Source: Vibrio splendidus (GTDB taxonomy: Bacteria > Pseudomonadota > Gammaproteobacteria > Enterobacterales > Vibrionaceae). Taken from it: a DNA stretch of 64,000 nt. The stretch is taken from assembly GCF_001557875.1 (NCBI RefSeq), contig NZ_LNRF01000001.1, forward strand, positions 1,302,001 to 1,366,000, read 5' to 3'. Under the pieces are notes generated by a model. The model had not been told where the DNA came from. It saw nothing but the letters and a program-made list of their open reading frames with translations, and searched no databases. Both the position numbers and the translations under genes were made by a program. This document shows, one piece after another, positions 44,819 through 53,600 of this stretch (the stretch's first letter is position 1; each line of letters begins with the position of its first letter).

Positions 44819-46369
44819 ATGAGTAATGCCGGTGTTGTCACTCAAACTAATTATGATGAAGAGGTTTCAAGACGCCATTGGATCGCCCTATTTGGCGGCT
44901 TGATTGGCGCGTTTATGGCGATCTTGGATATTCAGATCACCAACTCGTCTCTCAAAGACATTCAAGGGGCGCTTTCTGCCACCTTAGATGAAAGTTCGTG
45001 GATATCTACGTCTTATCTAGTCGCAGAGATGATCGCTATCCCACTCAGTGGTTGGCTTTCTAAAGCGCTCGGTAAACGCCGTTATATCACGTGGACTACG
45101 GCCATCTTCACCATTTCATCTTTGTTATGTTCATTCTCTTGGAACATGACCTCGATGATCGTGTTCCGTGCGATGCAAGGCTTTAGTGGTGGTGCTTTAA
45201 TCCCACTTGCTTTCTCACTAGTGATTCAGTTATTGCCTGTCAACAAGCGCGCTGTGGGTATGGCACTGTTTGGTGTAACCGCGACCTTTGCTCCATCGAT
45301 CGGCCCTACCTTTGGTGGCTGGCTGACAGAGAATTTCTCGTGGCACTATATTTTCTACATCAATATTCCGCCAGCTTTGCTTGTGATCACCATGATCCGA
45401 TATGGCTTAGACGATGAAAAGCTCGACCTTGGCACGCTAAAAAAAGCGGATTGGTTTGGTATCGCCACCATGGCGTTAGGATTGGGCTGTCTAGAAGTGG
45501 TACTAGAAGAAGGTAACCGTGAAGAGTGGTTCAGCTCGAGCTTTATTATTGGCTTGAGTATCGTCTCTGCAGTGAGTTTGGTTTACTTCGTGATAAATGA
45601 ACTCCAACACAAGAAGCCATTGGTTAACCTGCGGCTATTGCGGGATGGGCAATTTGCAATGTCCTGTATCGCCTATTTGATTCTAGGGATGGCACTGCTT
45701 GGTTCTATCTATGTTCTGCCGATGTATCTCACTCAAATTCAGCAATATAACGCGATGGAAATTGGTGAAGTGCTAATGTGGATGGGTTTCCCACAACTTC
45801 TGATATTCCCAATTGTGCCTAAGCTAACACAGATCATTAAGCCTAAGTACTTGGTTACCTTTGGTTTCGCGATGTTCGGTTTCAGTTGTTACGTAAATAC
45901 ACACATGACAATCGATTTTGGCGGGCAACAGCTGATTTTGTCTATGGTCCTACGTGCTATTGGTAGTCCGTTTATCATGGTTCCGCTGTCTTTGGTTGCC
46001 ATGAAAAACATCAGCAAAATGGACACGCCAGACGCGTCAACGTTAACCAACGTGATGCGCAACCTAGGGGGCGCTTTCAGCATCGCGATTATCGCTACTC
46101 TACTAGACAACAAGACGCGTGAGCATTTGGCTCACATCAAGGAGTCGTTACCTTCAGTGAGTCAACTTGGTTGGCAGACGCTTCAGCAGCAACAAGCGTT
46201 TTTCATTCAGTCCGGAAGTGATGCCGCAACCGCGATGCAACAAGCTCAAGCAAGCTTACTTGGCACAATGCAACGTGACGCTGCAATCATGGCTTACAAC
46301 GATGTGTTCTTAATGATGACGGCGTTCTTAGCTCTAGCGGCAATATTGATTCTAAACATGCGTGATTAG
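44819..46369 (+). CDS. EmrB-type DHA2-family MFS efflux pump
   Basis: 516-aa, about 14-span MFS exporter. Visible family features are AFMAILDIQITNSSLKDIQGALSATLDESSWISTSYLVAEMIAIPLSGWLSKALGKRRY (~34-92) and FRAMQGFSGGALIPLAF (~118-134). With the upstream adaptor it makes a drug or fatty-acid export system like EmrAB. A terminator follows at 46429. Confidence 0.93.
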   Translation: MSNAGVVTQTNYDEEVSRRHWIALFGGLIGAFMAILDIQITNSSLKDIQGALSATLDESSWISTSYLVAEMIAIPLSGWLSKALGKRRYITWTTAIFTISSLLCSFSWNMTSMIVFRAMQGFSGGALIPLAFSLVIQLLPVNKRAVGMALFGVTATFAPSIGPTFGGWLTENFSWHYIFYINIPPALLVITMIRYGLDDEKLDLGTLKKADWFGIATMALGLGCLEVVLEEGNREEWFSSSFIIGLSIVSAVSLVYFVINELQHKKPLVNLRLLRDGQFAMSCIAYLILGMALLGSIYVLPMYLTQIQQYNAMEIGEVLMWMGFPQLLIFPIVPKLTQIIKPKYLVTFGFAMFGFSCYVNTHMTIDFGGQQLILSMVLRAIGSPFIMVPLSLVAMKNISKMDTPDASTLTNVMRNLGGAFSIAIIATLLDNKTREHLAHIKESLPSVSQLGWQTLQQQQAFFIQSGSDAATAMQQAQASLLGTMQRDAAIMAYNDVFLMMTAFLALAAILILNMRD

Positions 46370-46428
46370 CGCTAGAGTTTCGGTGAATAAGCTTCAAGCA
46401 AAGGACAACATTTCGAAAAATTAGACAG

Positions 46429-46457
46429 AGAGGTAAGCTTATCGGCTTGCCTCTTTT
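46429..46457 (+). terminator. Terminator of the EmrAB-type operon
   Basis: AGAGGTAAGC/GCTTGCCTCT hairpin followed by TTTT, about 60 bp after the MFS gene stop. Confidence 0.75.
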
Positions 46458-46643
46458 CACTTGTAAAAACAGTTATAGCCTTACAAAAACGCCGTCAAAT
46501 TGTTTCCGTTTAGTCGCTTTCAGACATGTTGTTAAATAGTCTTTAATAACCAATGGTTTATTGAGTGTTTGTATTTGATACAATCATCTTGACAATGTGC
46601 AACCTGACACCTAAATTAAAAATAACATTTGGTATTGAGGAAA

Positions 46644-48233
46644 ATGGATTTGACCTTACCACCTGACCTACGAGTTTTAATTGTCGACGACTCTAAGAGT
46701 GCAACTATTCTTATAAAACAGCAACTCTCGAGCTTAGGCATTTCACATGATTGCATCTTTATTGCGACCGACTATCGACAAGCCATTAAAGCGGTCGAAA
46801 CGCACTCTTTTCATGTACTCCTCATCGATTACCACTTAGAGCAATCCTTCACTGGGTTTGAGCTTTTGGGGATTCTGTATCGAAATCGCCTAATAGACCA
46901 CACTGTAGCGACAATCTTGCTCTCTGGGGATATGCGTCAAGAAACGGTATTAACTGCCCTTTCAGGTGAGGCACACCATTTCGTTTCTAAACCGATTCAT
47001 ACTCAGAGGTTAGGTAAAAAGATCCTAAGTGCCGTGTCCGTTTCGAAGAAGCTCACCCAACTGAATGATTTATATCCAATTGCCAGTCAAGAAAGGTTAG
47101 TTCAAGCTTTGGCGATCTCCCCTAATGGCACTAGCGTCCAGTTCGAAGCGACATTGATTGAACATTTAATTGCAGGTAAGAAATGGCAGTTACTCTCTAG
47201 CGTCATTAACAACTCGAAAACCAACATGCACCCGACAAAATTGGTGGCTGAAGCGCTAATTCTCGACAGCTTAGGAAAGCCAAATTTAGCTATAGATAAG
47301 CTCCACAATTTTCTGATAGCGCAGCCACTCTCATTAAGCGTGATTGATTGCTTAAGCTGTATCTATGAAAAACACAAGATGCTGCTGCCTGCTCTTAAAT
47401 TGGCGATTCGTGCATTTGAGATGACACCGAGTATCAGCCATCGTGCAATCAGGGCCATCGACTTAGCTGAGAACGCAGATAACACACATATGATCATAAA
47501 GTTAGGTGAGATGTATGCAACCCACATTTCGGCTGCTGACATTGATGTCATCCATTCCATTGGTGCGCACTTTAATTCGTTAAAAGCGACCTACCAGAGA
47601 GAGACGAAACTAAAGTACAAACGTATTTTGCTTGAGCATGCCAACCAATTCACAGAGTTGGTGAACCTAAAGCTTCCTGTAAAGCAACAGCATCAAGTTC
47701 TGGCTAGTTTAGCCCTCTTTCAAAGCAACATCTTGCTCGTAGAAAATAGTCCTCACGCTGCCCATAAAAAAGTGATTAGAGCCTCGACCCTGTTAGCGAA
47801 TAATTTCCACAGCCAACCGACTTACTTACTCGCTCAACTATTACCACTGCTCGTCCATTTTGGTGAGTACTCTCTTTATCACTTAGCGGTAGAATGTCTA
47901 AAATCTCGTGGAGAAACAGTAAGTCACAAACTTGAGTCCAAGAATGTCGACCCTTCAACGTGTATAAACATTGAAAACTTCGGGTCGATCCAGGAATTAA
48001 AGGACTACATTCACAGTTACCCATATTCAGTTGCCGCCAAACTTGACTATATATATGCAGTCCATAACGCTCATATAGATGAGAAACTTAGCGACGACTA
48101 TTTAGAAGAAATCTTACAATTAGAACTTCCTCCAAAATGGAACCAATGGATTAGTGATTCATCACGGTATGGTTTTTCCACTAAGCCGCCTAGCCCATTC
48201 TCAACATGCAGCCGACAGGAGTCCACATGCTAG
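46644..48233 (+). CDS. Response regulator with long helical-repeat output region
   Basis: 529-aa protein, started at the ATG at 46644, with TTGAGGAAA just upstream. The receiver domain is intact: acidic pair D15-D16 (VLIVDDSKS), phospho-acceptor D62 (LLIDYHLE), conserved Lys116 (FVSKPI). The remaining ~400 residues have no DNA-binding or enzymatic motif but look like TPR-type helical repeats (LILDSLGKPNLAIDKLHNFLIAQPLSLSVIDCLSCIYEKH and onward), suggesting protein-protein output. The stop overlaps the Hpt gene start. The pair lies just before the RpoS-like sigma gene, which may be its target circuit; that is inference. Confidence 0.85.
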   Translation: MDLTLPPDLRVLIVDDSKSATILIKQQLSSLGISHDCIFIATDYRQAIKAVETHSFHVLLIDYHLEQSFTGFELLGILYRNRLIDHTVATILLSGDMRQETVLTALSGEAHHFVSKPIHTQRLGKKILSAVSVSKKLTQLNDLYPIASQERLVQALAISPNGTSVQFEATLIEHLIAGKKWQLLSSVINNSKTNMHPTKLVAEALILDSLGKPNLAIDKLHNFLIAQPLSLSVIDCLSCIYEKHKMLLPALKLAIRAFEMTPSISHRAIRAIDLAENADNTHMIIKLGEMYATHISAADIDVIHSIGAHFNSLKATYQRETKLKYKRILLEHANQFTELVNLKLPVKQQHQVLASLALFQSNILLVENSPHAAHKKVIRASTLLANNFHSQPTYLLAQLLPLLVHFGEYSLYHLAVECLKSRGETVSHKLESKNVDPSTCINIENFGSIQELKDYIHSYPYSVAAKLDYIYAVHNAHIDEKLSDDYLEEILQLELPPKWNQWISDSSRYGFSTKPPSPFSTCSRQESTC

Positions 48234-48559
48234 ACTTTGATGCTTTAAACGCCTATTTAGACAACGACAGAGAAGTCATTTACGCCGTTTTGTCTACATA
48301 TCAAGAAGACCATGGCAATTCGCTACAAGAGATCGAAGAGTTGGTTCAACAACAAGATTGGAGCAAACTTCATTTTACCGTGCACACCTTAAAAGGCATC
48401 CTAGCCAGTTTTGGGGAAGAAACGGCGACTGTTGCATTAGAAAGAGTAGAACAAAACACACTCAATAAGCTTGCGCCGCAAGCTGATGATCTTTCCGTTA
48501 TCTACAGCGAAATGAAGATCATTAATCAGCAAATCGATGAGGTTCTTAGCACTTATTAG
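48227..48559 (+). CDS. Hpt phosphotransfer protein
   Basis: 110-aa histidine phosphotransfer protein, started at ATG 48227 with AGGAG upstream, overlapping the stop of the response regulator gene. The phospho-acceptor His53 lies in LHFTVHTLKGILASFGEETA, the classic HTLKG motif. No histidine kinase is adjacent, so phosphate may come from an orphan hybrid kinase elsewhere. Overlap and pairing imply it exchanges phosphate with the response regulator. Confidence 0.88.
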   Translation: MLDFDALNAYLDNDREVIYAVLSTYQEDHGNSLQEIEELVQQQDWSKLHFTVHTLKGILASFGEETATVALERVEQNTLNKLAPQADDLSVIYSEMKIINQQIDEVLSTY

Positions 48560-48970
48560 TCGATAGAATTAAGATTTACTTGGCGATACTTAATAGCCGA
48601 AACTGCAAAAGAGTTGAGATACTTCGAAACATTGAGCCTCGACTCTTGCCATTTTTCTTATCATTTCCTCTCTCAATTATATAGCCAACCCACACCTATA
48701 AATTCATGTCCGTTATCTAGGGTGGGTAATGAATAACAGATACTTTGTAAGCCAACTATGTTGATGTTTTAAATTAAAAAACAACACATTTGATTAGATG
48801 CGAAATGGTTAAATATTTGTATGCTTCTTTGTGACATAAGTTTACGAAATTGCATTTTATTTATTGGTAAATAAGAAACTGTTATCTACACTCTAATGAA
48901 ACCAAGAGTTAATCACTTAGTGGCATAATAATAAAATAAAACGTTCAGTCGGCTAGATAAGGACAAGGAA
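48560..48970. other. Long upstream region of the sigma factor gene
   Basis: 411 bp without an ORF. It contains the palindrome TTATTTA-TTGG-TAAATAA at 48857-48874, about 100 bp before the sigma gene start. Its TTATT...AATAA character recalls LuxR/LitR/HapR-type operators. Otherwise it is AT-rich promoter DNA. Confidence 0.45.
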
Positions 48971-49867
48971 ATGAACAACGATAGTTTTGCTGCGTCTCAG
49001 GGGCTTGCGGATGAAACACCCATTACTGAATCATTTTCTACCAGTGCAGACCCTTATGCTCATTATTTGAAGGATATTGTAGGCATCGATCTACTGTCGC
49101 GTGAAGATGAAGTCTATTACGCAAAATTAAATCGCGCGGGTGATAAAAAAGCGCGCGATGTCATGATCGAATCAAACCTACGCCTTGTTGTGAAAATCGC
49201 AAAGAGTTACCTAAAACGTAAAGGTAATAATTTCACCCTGCTCGACCTGATCGAGGAAGGCAACATTGGCTTGATTAAGGCCATCGACAAATACGATCCA
49301 GAACCAGGCTATCGTTTTTCAACCTATGCTGTATGGTGGATCCGCGAAAATATTGAAGCCGCCTTAATGAACATCGGTCGTACCGTCAGATTGCCATCGC
49401 ACGTATGCAAAGAAATAAATAACCTCGCCTCAAAGAGGCTCGATGTTAGTAAGAAAATGCGTAAAGAAATTTCTATTTCTGAACTATCGGATAGTTCTGG
49501 TGTTAAGACCAAACGCGTCGATCAATTGGTGGCGTTAAGTGGATTTATTGACGTGACGACGACTGTTGGAACGAGTCATGCACCGATGGCACTTGAACAA
49601 TGTGAATGTGAATACATCCTCGACCCTCAACAAGATTGTGAAGATCAATCCTTTACCCAAGCTCTAGAACAAATCATCAATACACTTCCTCCTAAATTAC
49701 AAAAGGTGCTCATCCATCGTTTTGGTTTGTTTGATAACAACGTGAAAACACTAGCTGAAGTGGGCGAAATGTTTGATGTCAATGTTTCTAATGAGCGCGT
49801 TAGACAAATGCAGAAAGAAGCAGTCGAAAGAATTCAAAAACGACTCAAATTTGATGGTTGGGTGTAA
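48971..49867 (+). CDS. RpoS-like alternative sigma factor (RpoQ/RpoX type)
   Basis: 298-aa sigma-70-family protein with regions 1.2 to 4: SADPYAHYLKDIVGIDLLSREDEVYYAKL (~25-53), region 2 with IESNLRLVVKIAKSYLKRKGNNFTLLDLIEEGNIGLIKAIDKYDPEPGYRFSTYAVWWIRENIEAAL (~66-132), region 3, and region 4 HTH ending SNERVRQMQKEAVERIQKRL. It is shorter than RpoS (about 330) and diverged in region 3 (CECEYILDPQQ), which suits the additional RpoS-like factors of vibrios, RpoQ/RpoX, which act in quorum-sensing-linked control. Which of the two names fits cannot be decided here. Confidence 0.82.
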   Translation: MNNDSFAASQGLADETPITESFSTSADPYAHYLKDIVGIDLLSREDEVYYAKLNRAGDKKARDVMIESNLRLVVKIAKSYLKRKGNNFTLLDLIEEGNIGLIKAIDKYDPEPGYRFSTYAVWWIRENIEAALMNIGRTVRLPSHVCKEINNLASKRLDVSKKMRKEISISELSDSSGVKTKRVDQLVALSGFIDVTTTVGTSHAPMALEQCECEYILDPQQDCEDQSFTQALEQIINTLPPKLQKVLIHRFGLFDNNVKTLAEVGEMFDVNVSNERVRQMQKEAVERIQKRLKFDGWV

Positions 49868-49941
49868 GTCGCAAACCTGTATAGAATTAGGTGAAAATAA
49901 CGGTAAGTAAAAACATTAACGTTAAGTAAAGAAAGAACCTT

Positions 49942-49967
49942 AAGGGTGAGCCTAAAAGCTTGCCCTT
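49942..49967 (+). terminator. Terminator of the sigma factor gene
   Basis: AAGGGTGAGC-CTAAAA-GCTTGCCCTT hairpin followed by TT, about 75 bp after the sigma gene stop. Confidence 0.75.
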
Positions 49968-50063
49968 TTGTTTGCCTAATTCGCTAGAAAAACAAAAAGA
50001 TCTTAAGCACACGAACCCTAAGTCGCTAATGACTAATGGCAAGTGCCACAGCATTAACTTACC

Positions 50064-50411
50064 TTAAGAAGTAACTCGTTCACTACGCAAAATGAGATAA
50101 TTGATATAAGTGGTTTCAAGACAATCTTGTTCCCACACTGATAAAATCCGTTTGGCCGCAAAATAATAATCTTTGTTTCTCAACAGCATCCCAACAGTGC
50201 GGCTAAGCTTTTCAAATCGAACGTGATCGCTCGCAGAGATGTAGTCATCTTCACTTTCAATAATGGGCGCTAAACCATCAGCAAACCAATTATTCAATAT
50301 TTCTCGCATCTCTAATTCAGACTCAGGCACATCCACACTCGACAACTCTCGATGTTGAGGCGGTGGCACTATGTACTTCGACGCTTGCGGTGAACTGACA
50401 TAACGATACAT
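50064..50411 (-). CDS. Hypothetical protein
   Basis: 115-aa soluble, probably helical protein. The N-terminal ~30 residues are polar and Pro/Ser-rich (YIVPPPQHRELSSVDVPESE). The rest is helix-like with MREILNNWFADGLAPI and VGMLLRNKDYYFAAKRILSVWEQDCLETTYINYLILR. No signal peptide, span or known motif. It sits alone between the sigma factor and the adhesin end. Function unknown. Confidence 0.6.
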   Translation of the reverse strand: MYRYVSSPQASKYIVPPPQHRELSSVDVPESELEMREILNNWFADGLAPIIESEDDYISASDHVRFEKLSRTVGMLLRNKDYYFAAKRILSVWEQDCLETTYINYLILRSERVTS

Positions 50412-50510
50412 GCCCTCACTCCTTTTTAACTCTCTCTATAATAACTAAGAACATTCTTGTGGATTCTCAAGTTTTTTGAAGCCAAAGAATGAATCTCAGC
50501 TACAAATAAG

Positions 50511-50542
50511 AAAGCCATGCAAAGGTCACTCTACATGGCTTT
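50511..50542 (-). terminator. Terminator of the giant adhesin gene
   Basis: AAAGCCATG (50511-50519) pairs with CATGGCTTT (50534-50542), 65 bp beyond the adhesin stop on the minus strand. A second small hairpin (GGGCA/TGCCC, ~50548-50565) is adjacent. Confidence 0.7.
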
Positions 50543-50606
50543 GCTCTGGGCAACTTTACGCTGCCCTATCTACTTGTTGGTTTAGACTAAAACTAAGCCC
50601 TCTCGA

Positions 50607-53600
50607 TTAAATCGAGCTTTGGTCGAAGTCGTTGCCTTGATCGGTTCCAGTTTGAGAATCGGAATCGAAGCTTCCAGAGTCGTCCGTGAAGTCAACACCT
50701 TGGTCTTGACCTCCCACACTTGTCCAGTCGCTGCCACCAGATTCCATACCCGCCATGTCCGGTTGCTGCTCTTGCGTAGAACCTTGCATGGTGTATTGAT
50801 CATCGATCTCAACTTCAACAGAACCGCTAGCACCGTCTATTGAGCTACCCAATTCGTCGTAACCTTGGAATTGGATCTCGCTAGTACCTTCGTAACCTTC
50901 TGGAAGTTCAACGGATACTGACTGCTCTAGGTTGCCACTGATTGTGAAGCTACCATCACCGTTATCCAATGCATTACTCACAGTAGCGCCCTCAGGTAAT
51001 CCGGACATATCAGCGTAATCAACCGATTCGTTACCAGCCACCTCATCTGGAATCGAGATAGAGATGGTCTCGCCCGGTGCCGCGGTTACATCTGCTGTAC
51101 TGTCTTCAGTTTCAGCATCTTGAGCTTGGTCATCAGCTTGTTGGGCCACTCCCACTTGTTGCTCTTCTGTTGCTTGAGCAACTTGGACTTGTGGTTCATC
51201 ACTTTGCACTGATTCATCGGCTACTTGGATGCTTACGCTGTGGCTTGATACTTCACCGCCGTCGTTGACTTCAACATTCATCGCTAAATTGCCATCGAAG
51301 TCTTCGTTCGGCCAGTAAGTCCACTCACCTTCACCTGATTCGGCAAAGAAGCCAGCATCGTTCGCGTCTGCAACATCAACAACTTGTGCAGAATCACTCA
51401 CGCCCAATTCATCCACCAGCTGTGCATCCGTGATAGTTAGTGAACCATCATCAGCTAAGGTATAACCTTCACTCGACGCCGCTTCATCTCCGCCTTGGAT
51501 ATCCACATTGAAGAAGCTTTCGATGCGATTTTCGCCATCGGTCGCTATAAACCCAACTTGAACATCTCCGGTGTAGTCTTCAGCAGGTGTGAATTGATAG
51601 TTACCTTGGTTATCGCTCTCAATTACCCCCTGACCTTCCATCAAGCTTACTGATTCAATGCTCAAGCTGTCGCCTTCTGCATCGCTCAGGTTCGCTAACA
51701 TGTCTTCGTCAGTGAACGATAAGGTGGCATCCGCTGCGATTTCCGTCGTTGTGATGCTGTTAACTTCCGGTGCAGCATTCTCTTGCGAGTCGCCTTCTTT
51801 CACGACTACGCCAGTTTGCTCATCATGAAGCACGCCATCTTTATCAACCACGTAAGCAATGTCTGCTTCGCCTGTAAAGCCAGGAGCTGGTGTGAACGTC
51901 CAAGTGCCATCGCCATTATCGACAATCTCACCTTGACTACGGTCCGCTAGGTGAACCAGTTTCACTTCATCATCACCATCTGCGTTCACGTTTTCAGCAA
52001 GTTCGATTAGGTCATCTGCTGTTAGGATAATCGAGTCACCCGCAACGGTTTCGAAATCACTAGTATCGATGCCATCATCAAACGCTTCCGGCTCATCTCC
52101 GTAATCAACTGTTGTTGCACTTACGGTTACGAAGAACTCACCATGGAAGTCTTCAGGAGGCGTCATTTGAATGTTTGAGATATCCCAGTCGAACAGGTCG
52201 ATGTACTGACCCGGCTCGGTGATCATCACGGTGTTCACACCATCGGTTACCTCGAATCCAACAGGGAAACCTGTCATTACTAGATTACTTAGCGTTTCTG
52301 AGTCGTCGACAAGGCCAACGTTCAGTCCTAAGTGACCCGTTTCATCTTCACCAAAGACTAATGGACCGTCATGGTCGGTGGTAATAACCGCACCATCTGC
52401 AACCGGACGTACGAAAACAGGAACATCAAGAACCGTTTCAAACTCACCGTCACTCACGACAACTTGTAGGTCAGAAACGCCTGAGAAGTCACCGGTTGGT
52501 GTGAATGTCCAAGTACCATCACCGTTGTCTGTTACTTCTCCGCCATCTTCACCGTCTGCGGTGATAATGCGAGAAACAACAAGGTCAGCAGTATCAATGT
52601 CACCGAACAAGTTCATCAAGTCGCCAGCATCGAAGGTGAACGCGCCATCTTCGTTTGTGGTCATCATTGCGTTGCCGACATTGAATGGGGCGTCGTTAAC
52701 TGGAATAACATCCACATTCAGCGAGCCATCAACCACTTCTTCACCATCGGTTGCTTGATAACCGAGTTCTACTAAGCCATTGAAGTCTTGAGTAGTCACT
52801 AAGTGATACATGCCGTCTGGTTGCTGAGTTAAGGTCGCGTTCGCTGGAGCTCGAACTGTGATGCTTTCAATGCTGATCTCGTCGCCATCAAGGTCTGTAA
52901 CTTGACCCGCGATATAAGCTGGGTCAATCACCATGACCACATCTTCTTCGCCTTGCATCTCAATCGTAGGCGCGTCAGGTGCATCATTCACTGGCGTGAC
53001 ATCGATGTTGCCGTCGACTGCAATACTCTCTTGGCCATCGCTAACGTTAAACGTCATTGGCACATCGCCATTGAAGTTTTCGTTTGGCGTAAATGACCAA
53101 GTACCATCTTCGTTATCTAGCAACTCACCCAAGCTAGGGTCGATTTGTAGACCAGAAGCCGACAGCTCGTCTGCGGTGTTATCGATGTCCGTCGCTTGAG
53201 CTAACAACATGTCTTGTGTGATAAGGATAGTGCTGTCTTCGGCTGTGGTTAGGTTCACATCCTCTGATTCAGGTCCATCGTTCACAGCCAGAACTTCAAT
53301 ACCCGCCGTTGTTGTTGCAGTTGCACCGTCATCATCTGTCACAACCACATCTAGGCTGATATCACCATTAAAGTTCTCGTTTGGCGTGAAGGTCACAGAC
53401 CCATTATCGTTTTGAACCAAGGTGCCGTCAGAGCCTGAGTAAGTCACGCTTTCAAGCGACACTTCACCATCAACGTCAGAGCTATTGGCAATTAACTGCT
53501 CAGGGCTGATTGTGATGGTGCCATCTTCGTTCATTTGGTAAGACGTTGCGCCAGCCACTGGTGCATCGTTAACGTCTGTTACCGTTACGTCGATGTTTGC

